The notes under the pieces: model-generated
What the model saw: the letters and a program-made list of their open reading frames with translations, nothing else
The model's database searches: none
Told to the model about the DNA's origin: nothing
In this document: piece by piece, positions 26,726 through 35,500 of the stretch
Layout of the letters: each line of letters starts with the position of its first letter
Numbering within the stretch: position 1 is the stretch's first letter
Program-made: the position numbers and the translations under genes
Source of the DNA: Thermomonas brevis
GTDB lineage: Bacteria; Pseudomonadota; Gammaproteobacteria; Xanthomonadales; Xanthomonadaceae
Direction of reading: 5' to 3'
NCBI RefSeq assembly: GCF_014395425.1
Contig: NZ_CP060711.1
Span: forward strand, 930,001 to 994,000
DNA length: 64,000 bases

Positions 26726-28036
26726 TTAGTCGTTGTCCGCGGCATCACGGTCGAACGGTGCGAAGCCCCAGCGCTTGAGCAGGGCCAGACGCTGCCGCGC
26801 GACAGCGGCCCGGTCGCCGTAGGCCTGTTCCATCAAAGCATCGTCCAGCCGCGGGTATTGCGCGCGGATCTGCCCAGCATAGCCGACCGCGCGCTGGTGC
26901 GCGCTCCACGCCTTCTTGCCCAGATGCAGGCCGTTGATGGTCGCGAATGCCACCGTGGCGACCAGCAGCGGACGCACCCAGCGCCGCCACGTCGTGCCGT
27001 CATCGCGCCACGCCAGCACCATCAGCCCCAGCCAGCCGATCCAGAACGGCAGCGAGAAACTGGCGTAGCGGGTCACGAAGGCGTGCTCGGCGCCGAACGT
27101 GCCGGCGCGGCCCAGCGCGGTGAGCAGCGCGCAGCCCAGCGCGAACGCCATCAACGCCAGCCATGGCCGCACCTGCGGGCGATGCCGGCAGCGCAGCGTC
27201 GCCGGCACCGCCATCAGCAGGGCGAGCAGCGTCCACCACGGCGCGAGCTTCTCGGCGAAGCGCAGCACGCCGCCGCCGAGATAGTTGAGCGAATACAGCG
27301 CCACCACGCCGGCGTCGGGCAAGGGCGCGGATGGCCCGCGCGCCGCCAGCAGCCACGCAACCATGCCGCCGCCGGCCAGCAGCCAAGGCAGGGCGAACGC
27401 GAAGCGTCGCGACCACGGCCATTCGCCGCGCGTTCCGATCAACGCAAGCGCCACCGGGAAGGCCGCCAGCGTGGTGGAGAAGCCCAGCACGCCGACCACC
27501 GCCAGCAGCACGCCGGCGAAATTCAACGCATGCGTGGGCCGCTCGAGCGTCAGGAAACGGATCGGTGCGACCGCGCCCAGCAGGCTGATGAACACCGCCA
27601 CCTGCCAGCCCCATTGCAGGTTCGCCAAGTGGCCGGGATGGACGATCAGCAGCAGCATCGCCCACCACCAGCCGCGCCCCACCTGCGCGCCGCGCCAGCC
27701 GTTGGCGACGATGCGCCACAGCGTCCACGCCAGCAGCGCGTAGAACGCCCATCCGGCCACGCAGTCCAGCCACGGCCGCCCGCCCGACAGCCAGGTCGTG
27801 GCGAGCAGCACCGCATAGGCGGCGGAATGGAAGTGGCTGCCGTCGTGGAGGCGCCAGAACTGCGAGGCGGCCAGTTCGCCGTGCCGCCAGGCATCAATGA
27901 TCGGCACCAGGTCGATGTGATCCCACAGCATCAGCGGCAGATGCAGCCACAGGGTGGCGGCCAGCAGTGCGCACAGCGCCAGCGGCAGCGCCCAGGCGGG
28001 AATCGGCGACGGGGGCGTGGCGATGCGCGCGGCCAT
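26726..28036 (-). CDS. Polytopic membrane protein, possibly glycosyltransferase-like
   Basis: The 436-residue protein has about ten hydrophobic segments, beginning WALPLALCALLAATLWLHLPLML. An extracytoplasmic loop near residues 38-65 carries an acidic pair (WDHIDLVPIIDAWRHGEL) resembling the first loop of GT-C enzymes. The family cannot be named confidently. It lies three bases after the GT39-like gene, so the two are probably co-transcribed and act together at the envelope. Confidence 0.65.
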   Translation of the reverse strand: MAARIATPPSPIPAWALPLALCALLAATLWLHLPLMLWDHIDLVPIIDAWRHGELAASQFWRLHDGSHFHSAAYAVLLATTWLSGGRPWLDCVAGWAFYALLAWTLWRIVANGWRGAQVGRGWWWAMLLLIVHPGHLANLQWGWQVAVFISLLGAVAPIRFLTLERPTHALNFAGVLLAVVGVLGFSTTLAAFPVALALIGTRGEWPWSRRFAFALPWLLAGGGMVAWLLAARGPSAPLPDAGVVALYSLNYLGGGVLRFAEKLAPWWTLLALLMAVPATLRCRHRPQVRPWLALMAFALGCALLTALGRAGTFGAEHAFVTRYASFSLPFWIGWLGLMVLAWRDDGTTWRRWVRPLLVATVAFATINGLHLGKKAWSAHQRAVGYAGQIRAQYPRLDDALMEQAYGDRAAVARQRLALLKRWGFAPFDRDAADND

Positions 28037-28039
28037 CGG

Positions 28040-29893
28040 TCAACGCAGCTCGACGGGCTGCTCGACGCTGTCCTCGACCGCCCCGTCGCCGCCGGTGATC
28101 CGCAGGCCGAGCCAGTGCAGGCCCGCCGGCAGCCCGGAGGCGTCCACGTCGGCGACGAAGCGGATGGCGGGAACGGCCGGGTCGCGCGAGCGGCCTTGCA
28201 GGAACGTATCGACGATCCATCCGTTCTCGCCATCCCGCCGCGCGGTGGCGACCGCGCGGCCGTCCAGCAGCACCTCGACCTTGCGCACGCCGACGGTGTC
28301 CTTGACCGCCCACGCGGCGACCTCGAACCGCCTGCCGATCCGCGCGCCGGCTTCGGGTGCATCGACATGCGACACCGCCGGTGCGACGCAGGCCGCATCG
28401 TCACGGCTGGCCGGCAGCGCGAACAGCAAAAAGCGCTGGCGGCCGTGGCGCACGTTCAGCACCTGCGGCGGCGGCAGCGTGCCCACCAAGCCGCACAGGT
28501 GCTGGAAGTAGGCCACCTGTTCGCGCAGGTTGATGTGGTGGGTCGCGACCACCAACAGGGTCGGCGCGCTGCGCGAACCGTCGCTCTGCAAGCCCCACAG
28601 CGCCAGCTGCGGCGCGCGCCCGTGCTTGTGGTTCAAGGTGTGGTCGAGCGCGGGGATGTCGGCGTCGCCGCGCGCGAAGCCGAGCTCCGAAGCGATCTTG
28701 AAATCGCCGGCCAGCAGCCGGGTGTCCGGCGGCATCGACGCGAGCCGCGTGCGCACCGCTTCGTCCAGCTCCGTCCAGCCGGCGAAGTTGGCCGGATACA
28801 GCATGTCGTTGCTTCCGCGCTGGCCTTCCCCGGACGTGGTGGCGAGCGCGAAGTAGCCGAGCATACCCGCCAGCCCCAGCGCGGTGGTCGCCAGCGTGGC
28901 GATGCGCCAGAAGCGCGGCCAGCCCGCCAGCACCGCCGGCACCAGCGGCAGCAGCGCGACGAAGCCGGGCAGCGGCCAGTGGAAGCTGATCCGCTCGCGG
29001 TCGGCGAAGAAGCCCAGCGCGAGGAAGCCCAGCACGATCAGCGCGCCGCACAGCGCCAGCCAGCGCGCCGCCGGGCGCGGATCGCGCAGGCCGCGCCATG
29101 CGGCCACGGCCATCGCCGCCAGCAGCAGCGGCGTGGCGGTCATCAGCTGCATCAGGCCCAGTTCGATGCCGGCGCTGCCGAACTGCCACGGGTGCCGATC
29201 CACCAGCTGGAAGCGCAGGCCGGCGTCGGCGTTGTGCAGGTTCCACAGCAGCAGCGGCAGCCAGGCCAGCGCGCCGACGGCGACGGCCACCCACACGCGC
29301 CAGTCGCGCAGCGCGCCGCGTCCCTCGCGCAGCATCAGCAGCACCGCGAAGCCGACCGCGATCACCGCCGCGAAGCGATAGTGCGTGAGCCCGCCCATCG
29401 CCAGCCCGAGCGCCAGTTCCAGCGCGGCGACGCCGCTCACCCGACGCAGCAGGCGCAGGCCGGCGTCCAGGCACAGCAGCGTCGCCAGCAGCAGCGGCAC
29501 GTCGGGCAGCGCCAGCACGCCCAGCGTGCCGGCCAGCGGCAGCAGCAGAGCCAGCAGGCCGGCGCGATAGCCGGCCTTGGCGTCGATTTCGCGCGCGGTC
29601 ATCCGCACCAGCAGCCACGGCACCAGCGCGCCGATGAGCAGGAACGGCATCCGCAGGCCGAGCTCGTGCTGGCCGAACACTGCCACGCCCAGCCGCGCCA
29701 GCCAGGCGGTCAGCCCCGGCAGGTCGGAATAGGCCCAGGCCAGATGCTGGCCTTCCTGCCAGTAGAAGGCTTCGTCGACGAACAGCGGCACCTGCGCCGC
29801 CAGCGCCAGCTTGAGCGCACACAGCAGCAGCCACGTGCCGACGAACCCTCGCCGGGCCGACCGCGCCGCTTCCGCGTTCCCTGCATCCCGCAT
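28040..29893 (-). CDS. GT39/ArnT-like membrane glycosyltransferase
   Basis: The 617-residue protein has a GT-C-type N-terminal half of about ten transmembrane segments. A first loop carries the characteristic acidic motif VDEAFYWQEGQHLAWAYSDLPGLTAWL. The C-terminal part is soluble, with YFQHLCGLVGTLPPP and an Ig-like end. Such enzymes move sugars from polyprenyl-phosphate donors to lipid A, glycans or proteins in the periplasm. Donor and acceptor here are unknown. It diverges from moxR, with 43 bases between the start codons. Confidence 0.82.
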   Translation of the reverse strand: MRDAGNAEAARSARRGFVGTWLLLCALKLALAAQVPLFVDEAFYWQEGQHLAWAYSDLPGLTAWLARLGVAVFGQHELGLRMPFLLIGALVPWLLVRMTAREIDAKAGYRAGLLALLLPLAGTLGVLALPDVPLLLATLLCLDAGLRLLRRVSGVAALELALGLAMGGLTHYRFAAVIAVGFAVLLMLREGRGALRDWRVWVAVAVGALAWLPLLLWNLHNADAGLRFQLVDRHPWQFGSAGIELGLMQLMTATPLLLAAMAVAAWRGLRDPRPAARWLALCGALIVLGFLALGFFADRERISFHWPLPGFVALLPLVPAVLAGWPRFWRIATLATTALGLAGMLGYFALATTSGEGQRGSNDMLYPANFAGWTELDEAVRTRLASMPPDTRLLAGDFKIASELGFARGDADIPALDHTLNHKHGRAPQLALWGLQSDGSRSAPTLLVVATHHINLREQVAYFQHLCGLVGTLPPPQVLNVRHGRQRFLLFALPASRDDAACVAPAVSHVDAPEAGARIGRRFEVAAWAVKDTVGVRKVEVLLDGRAVATARRDGENGWIVDTFLQGRSRDPAVPAIRFVADVDASGLPAGLHWLGLRITGGDGAVEDSVEQPVELR

Positions 29894-29936
29894 GTCCGGG
29901 CGTCCTCGCTACACTCGCTGCACTTCCCGAGAATCC

Positions 29937-30899
29937 ATGCCCAACGACATGTCCGCGACCTCGGCACCGGCGCAAATGCTACCCGATGCACTGAAACAGG
30001 CCCTGCGCGAGGCGCAGGCGCAGGTGAACACGCTGGTGCTGGGCAAGCCCGCGCAGGTGCGGCTGGCCTTCGTGGCCCTGCTGGCCGGCGGGCACCTGCT
30101 GATCGAGGATCTGCCCGGCCTCGGCAAGACCACGCTGGCGCACGCGCTGGCGGCGACGCTGGGGCTGGACTTCGCGCGCGTGCAGTTCACCTCCGACCTG
30201 CTGCCTTCGGACATCCTCGGCGTGTCGGTGTACGAGGCGCAGGCGCGGCGCTTCGAGTTCCATCCCGGCCCGGTGTTCACCCACGTGCTGCTGGCCGACG
30301 AGATCAACCGCGCGCCGCCGCGCACCCAGAGCGCGCTGCTGGAGGCGATGGCGGAGCACCAGATCAGCCTCGACGGCCAGACCCGCGCCCTGCCCGATCC
30401 GTTCCTGGTCATCGCCACGCAGAACCCGGTGGACCTGTCCGGCACCTACCCGCTGCCGGATTCGCAGCTCGACCGCTTCCTGCTGCGGCTGGCGCTGGGC
30501 TATCCCGACGAGGCGGCGGAACGCGCGCTGCTGGCCGGCGCCGACCGCCGCGACCTGATCGCGGGCGTCGCGCCGCTGCTGGACGCGCCGCGCATCCTCG
30601 CGCTGCGCCGGGCGGTGCTGGACGTGCACGCCAGCGATGCGCTGCTGGACTACGTGCAGGCGCTGATCGCGCGCAGCCGCAAGCAGCCGGGCGTGCGTGT
30701 GGGGCTGTCGCCGCGCGCCGGGCTGGCGCTGCTGCGCGCGGCGCGGGCGCACGCGCTGCTGCTGGGGCGCGGCCACGTGATTCCCGAGGACGTGCAGGCG
30801 CTGTTCCCGGCGGTCGCAGAACACCGACTGGTGGCGGACGCCGACGCCTCCGCCGCCGGCCTGGCGAAGGCGATCCTGCACGCGGTCGCGGTGGACTGA
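29937..30899 (+). CDS. MoxR-family AAA ATPase
   Basis: AAA+ ATPase of 320 residues thought to act as a chaperone for VWA or DUF58 partners. It has Walker A EDLPGLGKTTLAHALA near residue 62, Walker B LLADEINRAPPRTQSALLEAM, the sensor-1 region LVIATQNPVDLSGTYPLPDSQLDRF, and arginines in the C-terminal lid. The start ATG at 29937 has GAGA five bases upstream; a second in-frame ATG at 29949 is equally possible. It begins a three-gene cluster with DUF58 and transglutaminase genes. Confidence 0.93.
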   Translation: MPNDMSATSAPAQMLPDALKQALREAQAQVNTLVLGKPAQVRLAFVALLAGGHLLIEDLPGLGKTTLAHALAATLGLDFARVQFTSDLLPSDILGVSVYEAQARRFEFHPGPVFTHVLLADEINRAPPRTQSALLEAMAEHQISLDGQTRALPDPFLVIATQNPVDLSGTYPLPDSQLDRFLLRLALGYPDEAAERALLAGADRRDLIAGVAPLLDAPRILALRRAVLDVHASDALLDYVQALIARSRKQPGVRVGLSPRAGLALLRAARAHALLLGRGHVIPEDVQALFPAVAEHRLVADADASAAGLAKAILHAVAVD

Positions 30900-31871
30900 G
30901 TGTTCGCGGCGCTGCGCAGGCGCATCCGCGCGTTGACGCGTCCGCGCGCGCTGGAGGCGTTGCCTGCGCGGCTGGACCGCCACCGCATCTACGTGCTGCC
31001 GACCGCCAGCGGCCTGTTCTTCGGCCTGCTGCTCGGCACGATGCTGCTGGGCGCGCTGAACTTCAACAACAATCCGGCGCTGCTGCTGGCGCTGCTGCTG
31101 GCCGGCGCGGCGCTGGCCAGCCTGATCGCCGCGCACATGCAGCTGTCCGGGCTGCGCATCGACGCGGTGGCGGCCGAGCCGGTGGCCGCCGGCGAAGCCT
31201 TGCATCTGCGCATCGCGCTGGCGGCCGACGACGCGCGCCAACGTCGCGGCCTGCGCATCGCGCATGAGGAACACGCCGCGCACGTCGCGCTGGACCCGCG
31301 CGGCACCACCGCCGAACTGCGCCTGCCCACCGCGCGGCGCGGCCTGATGCCGGTGCCGAAGCTGGAGCTGTCCACCGTGCAGCCGTTGGGGCTGGCGCGC
31401 GCCTGGGCCTACGCGTGGCCGGCGCAGTCGCTGCTGGTCTATCCCGCGCCGGAAGCGCAGGCGCCGCCGCTGCCGGTGCCCGCCGGCGAGCAGGGCCATC
31501 CGCAGGCCGCGCGCGCGGGCGACGAGCCGCACCATCTGCGCGCCTATCGTCCGGGCGACGCACCGCGCTCGGTGGCGTGGAAAGCCTCGGCCCGCCACGA
31601 CAACCTGCTGGTGCGCGACTACGAGCAGCAGCGCGGCGGCGAACTGCTGCTGGACTGGCAGCACACCGCCGGCCTGCCCTACGAACAGCGCATCCGCCGG
31701 CTGGCGCGCTGGATCGACGACGCCGAACGCGAGGGCCGCCGCTACGCACTGCAACTGCCGGCGCAACCAGTGATCGCGGGCGACCAGGGCGCATCGCACC
31801 GGCACCGCTGCCTGCGCGCGCTGGCGCTGCTGCCGCAGGATGCATCCCCGTTGGAGCAGGCCGATGGCTGA
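30900..31871 (+). CDS. DUF58 domain membrane protein
   Basis: The 323-residue protein starts with GTG directly after the moxR stop. Two transmembrane segments near residues 30-75 (YVLPTASGLFFGLLLGTMLL and LLLALLLAGAALASLIA) anchor it. The DUF58 core follows: RPGDAPRSVAWKASARHDNLLVRDYEQQ. These proteins accompany MoxR ATPases and often have a VWA-like fold; the process served is not established. The last eight bases overlap the next gene. Confidence 0.88.
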   Translation: MFAALRRRIRALTRPRALEALPARLDRHRIYVLPTASGLFFGLLLGTMLLGALNFNNNPALLLALLLAGAALASLIAAHMQLSGLRIDAVAAEPVAAGEALHLRIALAADDARQRRGLRIAHEEHAAHVALDPRGTTAELRLPTARRGLMPVPKLELSTVQPLGLARAWAYAWPAQSLLVYPAPEAQAPPLPVPAGEQGHPQAARAGDEPHHLRAYRPGDAPRSVAWKASARHDNLLVRDYEQQRGGELLLDWQHTAGLPYEQRIRRLARWIDDAEREGRRYALQLPAQPVIAGDQGASHRHRCLRALALLPQDASPLEQADG

Positions 31872-33813
31872 CGCGCATTCGCCGCAGATGGGCCGCGCCG
31901 CGCGCGTGCAGGTCCAGCTTGCGGCGGCGGCCTGCCTGCTGCCGCTGCTGCTGCAACTGCCGGCGTCGCTGGGCATCGGCTTCGGCCTCGGCGCGCTGGC
32001 GGTGATCGCGGCATCGTGGCGCAGGCCGATGCCGGCCCTGCTGCGCCTGATGCTGGGCGGCTGCGCGCTGCTGGCGGTGGCGCTGGTCGCGCCCGGCATC
32101 GGCCGCGACACCGCCTGCGCGGTGCTCGCCGCGATGCTTGCGCTGAAGCCCGCCGAAACCTCCACCCTGCGCGACGGCCGCAGCCTGGTCGGCTTCGGCC
32201 TGTTCGCGCCGTTCGCCACCTTCCTGCTCGACCAGGGGCCGATCAGCCTGCTGCTGGCGCTGGCGGCGGTGCTGCTGGCGCTGCTCGCCTTGCAACGCCT
32301 TGCCGCCGACGAGGGCGAAGTGGCGCAGGTGTCCGCACGCGGCGCGACCGTAGGCGTCGTGCGCCTGTTCGCGCTCGGCCTGCCGCTGGCACTGGCGGCG
32401 TTCTGGCTGTTCCCGCGCCTGCCCACGCCGCTGTGGGGCCTGCCGCAGCGCTCCATCGCCACGCCCGGCCTGTCCGACACGATGACGCCCGGCGGCATGT
32501 TCGACCTGCTGCTGGACGACAGCCCCGCCGCGCGCGTGCAGTTCTTCGGCGCGACGCCCGCGCCGCAGCAGATGTACTGGCGCGGCCCGGTGCTGTGGGA
32601 TTTCGACGGCCGCACCTGGCGGCAGGCGCACGACCTGCAACGCTACCCCGCCGCGCCGATGCAATCCGCGGGCGCGGGCTGGGACTACCGCATCGATCTC
32701 GAACCCACCGAGAACAGCCAGCTCATTGCGCTCGACTTGCCCACGCAGCTGCCCGACGGCGCCTACGCCAGCCGCGACTACACGCCGTGGGCGACCGCCG
32801 CGCAGTACAACGTCTCGCGTTGGCGCATGCGTTCCGCGCCGCCGGTCTCGTTCGAGGCCGACCTGCCGCCGCCGCTGCGCGCCCGCGCGCTGGCGCTGCC
32901 GCCGGGCTACAACCCGCGCACCGTCGCGCTGGGCAGGCAGTGGCGGCGCGAGGCCGGCAGCGCTGCGCGAGGCCGCGCCGACGCCGCCATCGCCGAGCGC
33001 GCGCTGGCGATGATCCGCCGCGATTTCGCCTACACCCTCAACGTGCCGCCGGCCGGCCGCAACGAGGTCGACGATTTCCTGTTCGACCGCAAGGAAGGCT
33101 ATTGCGAGCACTTCAGCTCCGCCTTCGTGGTGCTGATGCGCGCCTCCGGCATCCCCGCGCGCGTGGTCACCGGCTACGCCGGCGCGTACCGCAACCCGAT
33201 CGGCGGCTACTGGCTGGTGCGCAAGTCCGACGCGCACGCATGGGCGGAAGTGTGGCTGCCGGCGCGCGGCTGGGTGCGCGTCGATCCCACCGCGGCGGTC
33301 GCGCCCGAGCGCGTGTACGACACCATCGCCGACCGCCAGCCGGGCCGCATCGCCGGGCTCGACGCGCTGGTGCCGGTGTTCAACGCCGGCGACTGGCTGC
33401 GGCGCGGCTGGAACGACTTCGTGCTGGGCTTCAACGCGCAGCGCCAGCAAAGCCTGCTCAAACCGCTGGGCTTGGACAAGCTGGGCGCGAGTGCGCTGGC
33501 GGCGCTGTTCGGCGCCATCGCCGCGCTCGCGCTGGCATGGATGGCCTGGCTGATCGCGCGCGGCGAGCGCCAGCGCGATCCGCTGCTGCGCGCCTGGCAT
33601 GCGCTGGAAGCGCGCTATCGCAGGCTGGGGCGCGGCCGCGCGCCGCACGAGGCCGCGCAACGCTGGGCCGCGCGCGTAGCCGCCGACCGGCCGCGCGCCG
33701 GCGAACATCTGGCGGCGCTGGCGCGGCGCGTCTCCGATGCACGCTATGCGCCGATCGCTTCACGCGAAGCGCTGCGCGAACTGGTGCGCGACCTGCGGCG
33801 GCATCGCCCGTGA
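31864..33813 (+). CDS. Transglutaminase-like membrane protein (TgpA family)
   Basis: The 649-residue protein has an N-terminal block of five to six transmembrane helices (DUF3488/TgpA_N). A periplasmic transglutaminase-like domain carries a Cys-His-Asp triad in GYCEHFSSAFVVLMRASGIPARVVTGYAG, SDAHAWAEVWLPARGW and VRVDPTAAV. A further helix (ALAALFGAIAALALAWMAWLI) and a cytoplasmic DUF4129 tail follow. P. aeruginosa TgpA is required for viability; the substrate is unresolved. The ATG overlaps the DUF58 stop. Confidence 0.9.
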   Translation: MADAHSPQMGRAARVQVQLAAAACLLPLLLQLPASLGIGFGLGALAVIAASWRRPMPALLRLMLGGCALLAVALVAPGIGRDTACAVLAAMLALKPAETSTLRDGRSLVGFGLFAPFATFLLDQGPISLLLALAAVLLALLALQRLAADEGEVAQVSARGATVGVVRLFALGLPLALAAFWLFPRLPTPLWGLPQRSIATPGLSDTMTPGGMFDLLLDDSPAARVQFFGATPAPQQMYWRGPVLWDFDGRTWRQAHDLQRYPAAPMQSAGAGWDYRIDLEPTENSQLIALDLPTQLPDGAYASRDYTPWATAAQYNVSRWRMRSAPPVSFEADLPPPLRARALALPPGYNPRTVALGRQWRREAGSAARGRADAAIAERALAMIRRDFAYTLNVPPAGRNEVDDFLFDRKEGYCEHFSSAFVVLMRASGIPARVVTGYAGAYRNPIGGYWLVRKSDAHAWAEVWLPARGWVRVDPTAAVAPERVYDTIADRQPGRIAGLDALVPVFNAGDWLRRGWNDFVLGFNAQRQQSLLKPLGLDKLGASALAALFGAIAALALAWMAWLIARGERQRDPLLRAWHALEARYRRLGRGRAPHEAAQRWAARVAADRPRAGEHLAALARRVSDARYAPIASREALRELVRDLRRHRP

Positions 33814-33893
33814 TGTGCATGCGTGCGCAGGCGACACGCCTCAAGGCCTATCGCCGGAGGCGGATGCCCGCCGCGTGCGCGTCCTTGTTTTCT

Positions 33894-33954
33894 GACGCGG
33901 ATCGACGCGAAAAAAGCGGATCAAACGCTCTTGAATCCGTGCCGATCCGCGCTC
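33894..33954. repeat. GACGCGGATC-family intergenic repeat, copy 2
   Basis: GACGCGGATC at 33894, an internal AAAGCGGATCAAAC block and a closing GATCCGCGCTC match the copies at 21538 and 59963. It lies between convergent genes (transglutaminase and HIT), possibly after the transglutaminase transcript end. Confidence 0.6.
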
Positions 33955-33987
33955 AATGGCCTTGGACGCGCAAGGCCGTCATGTGGC

Positions 33988-34335
33988 TCAGGGCGTGCCG
34001 AATCGCCCCAGCGGCGCGCCGGCCAGCAGGTGCAGATGGATCTGGAACACGGTCTGCCCGGCGTCGCCGTTGCAGTTCATGACGATGCGATAGCCGTTCT
34101 CCGCGAACCCCTCCTGTTTCGCGTAGCGCGCGGCGGCGGTGGCAAGACGGCCGACCACGACGGCGGCGTCCTCGTTCACGTCGTTGAGCGTGGCGAAATC
34201 CTGTTTCGGCACGAACAGCACGTGCACCGGCGCCTGCGGGGCGATGTCGCGGAACGCGATCAGGTGCTCGTCCTCGTGGACGATGTCGGCGGGGATTTCG
34301 CGGCGGATGATCTTGTGGAAGATGGTGTCGGACAT
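33988..34335 (-). CDS. HIT-family nucleotide-binding hydrolase with variant motif
   Basis: Histidine-triad protein of 115 residues starting MSDTIFHKIIRREIPADIVHEDE, typical of HinT-like purine phosphoramidases. The C-terminal motif normally reads HxHxHxx; here it is QIHLHLLAG, so the first His is Gln while the second (the usual nucleophile) and third are kept. The length is right for the family. Activity is likely but the substitution could alter it. It is read leftward upstream of a repeat; recR is on the other side. Confidence 0.9.
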   Translation of the reverse strand: MSDTIFHKIIRREIPADIVHEDEHLIAFRDIAPQAPVHVLFVPKQDFATLNDVNEDAAVVVGRLATAAARYAKQEGFAENGYRIVMNCNGDAGQTVFQIHLHLLAGAPLGRFGTP

Positions 34336-34401
34336 GGGCGAGGCGCGGTCGGAAGGAACCAGCGCCGAGTGTAGGGCAACGGCCGGTTCACACCGTCCCA
34401 C

Positions 34402-35001
34402 TCACTCCCGGATTTCGACGCGGCTGCCGAACGCGTGCGACAGCGTGCCGCGGTCCACGTATTCCAGCTCGCCGCCCAGCGGCAGGCCGTGCGCCAACCG
34501 GCTGGGCTGCACGCCGCGCGCGCGCGCCAGCTGCGCCAGGTAGTGCGCCGTCGCCTCGCCTTCCACGGTGGGATTGGTGGCGACGATCAGCTCGCGCACC
34601 TCGCCTTCCTCCAGCCGCTGCGCGAGCAGGTCGAGGCCCAGCTCGCGCGGGCCGATGCCGTCCAGTGGGCTGAGCCGCCCTTGCAGCACGAAGTACAGGC
34701 CGCGGAAGCCGGTGGCCTGCTCGATGGCGAGCCGGTCGGCCGGCGTTTCCACCGCGCACAGCAGCTGCGCGTCGCGCGCGCTGCTGGCGCAGGTGGGACA
34801 CAGCTCGGTCTCGCTGAAGTCGCGGCAGCGCTTGCAGTGGCCGATGCGCTCCATCGACTCCGCCAGCGCATCGGCCAGCCGCCGGCCGCCGTCGCGCTGG
34901 CGCTCCAGCAGGTGGTAGGCCATCCGCTGCGCGGATTTCTGGCCCACGCCGGGCAACACGCGCAGGGCGTCGATGAGTTGTTCGAGGAGGGAGACAGTCA
35001 T
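34402..35001 (-). CDS. recR: Recombination mediator RecR
   Basis: Part of the RecFOR pathway, loading RecA at gaps. The 199-residue protein has the helix-hairpin-helix [17 protein letters not shown], a four-Cys zinc finger (CKRCRDF...LCPTCASS) and a Toprim domain with [13 protein letters not shown] and [15 protein letters not shown]. It follows ybaB and dnaX on the same strand, the classical order dnaX-ybaB-recR, though a repeat separates ybaB from recR here. Confidence 0.97.
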   Translation of the reverse strand: MTVSLLEQLIDALRVLPGVGQKSAQRMAYHLLERQRDGGRRLADALAESMERIGHCKRCRDFSETELCPTCASSARDAQLLCAVETPADRLAIEQATGFRGLYFVLQGRLSPLDGIGPRELGLDLLAQRLEEGEVRELIVATNPTVEGEATAHYLAQLARARGVQPSRLAHGLPLGGELEYVDRGTLSHAFGSRVEIRE

Positions 35002-35012
35002 GTGTTCTTGAT

Positions 35013-35135
35013 CGTCATTCCCGCGAAGGCGGGCTACTTCTGACAGACGAATGCCTGTCGCATCCAGGGACTTTCTTCCGACATCAATCCCGAAATCGCT
35101 TAAGACGCTGGATTCCCGCTTTCACGGGAATGACG
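35013..35135. repeat. Palindromic intergenic repeat, CGTCATTCCCGCG family (long copy)
   Basis: Bounded by CGTCATTCCCGCG and CGGGAATGACG with the internal phrase AAGACGCTGGATTCCCGCTT. An inner GACAG/CTGTC hairpin resembles the one at 9950. The same boundary and internal phrase recur at 57203-57298. It separates ybaB from recR, breaking an otherwise tight gene pair. Confidence 0.8.
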
Positions 35136-35143
35136 GCAAAGAC

Positions 35144-35464
35144 TCAGAACGGCAGCTTCATCCCCGGCGGCAGCGGCATGCCGGCGGTGGCCGCGGCCAT
35201 CTTTTCCTGCGAGGCGGCGTTGATCTTGTTGACCGCGTCGTTGAACGCGGCGGCGATCAGATCCTCGGCCATCTCCGGGTCGGCCAGCGCGGCCGGGTCG
35301 ATGCGCACCTTGCGGCAGTCCATGCGGCCGCCCAGGGTCACGCTGACCATGCCGCCGCCGGCGTTGCCGGTCATTTCCAGCGCCGCCACCTCGTCCTGCG
35401 CGCGCTGCATGTTTTCCTGCATCTTCTGCGCCTGCTGCATCAGTTGGGCGATGTTTCCACGCAT
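35144..35464 (-). CDS. ybaB: YbaB/EbfC nucleoid-associated protein
   Basis: Small DNA-binding dimer of 106 residues. The sequence [23 protein letters not shown], then [19 protein letters not shown], and the basic/flexible end [16 protein letters not shown] are diagnostic. It is between dnaX and recR as in most proteobacteria. Confidence 0.96.
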   Translation of the reverse strand: MRGNIAQLMQQAQKMQENMQRAQDEVAALEMTGNAGGGMVSVTLGGRMDCRKVRIDPAALADPEMAEDLIAAAFNDAVNKINAASQEKMAAATAGMPLPPGMKLPF

Positions 35465-35500
35465 GTCGTTCTTCCGTAGTCGCGATGGTTTGGGAGTGAA

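Noticed and set aside
26858..31267. Plus-strand frame of 1469 codons, Gln/Arg/His-rich
   Set aside because: It is antisense to two membrane-protein genes and continues across moxR in another phase; composition is that of a complementary GC-rich shadow.
31063..33708. Minus-strand frame of 881 codons
   Set aside because: Antisense to the DUF58 and transglutaminase genes, which carry clear catalytic motifs.
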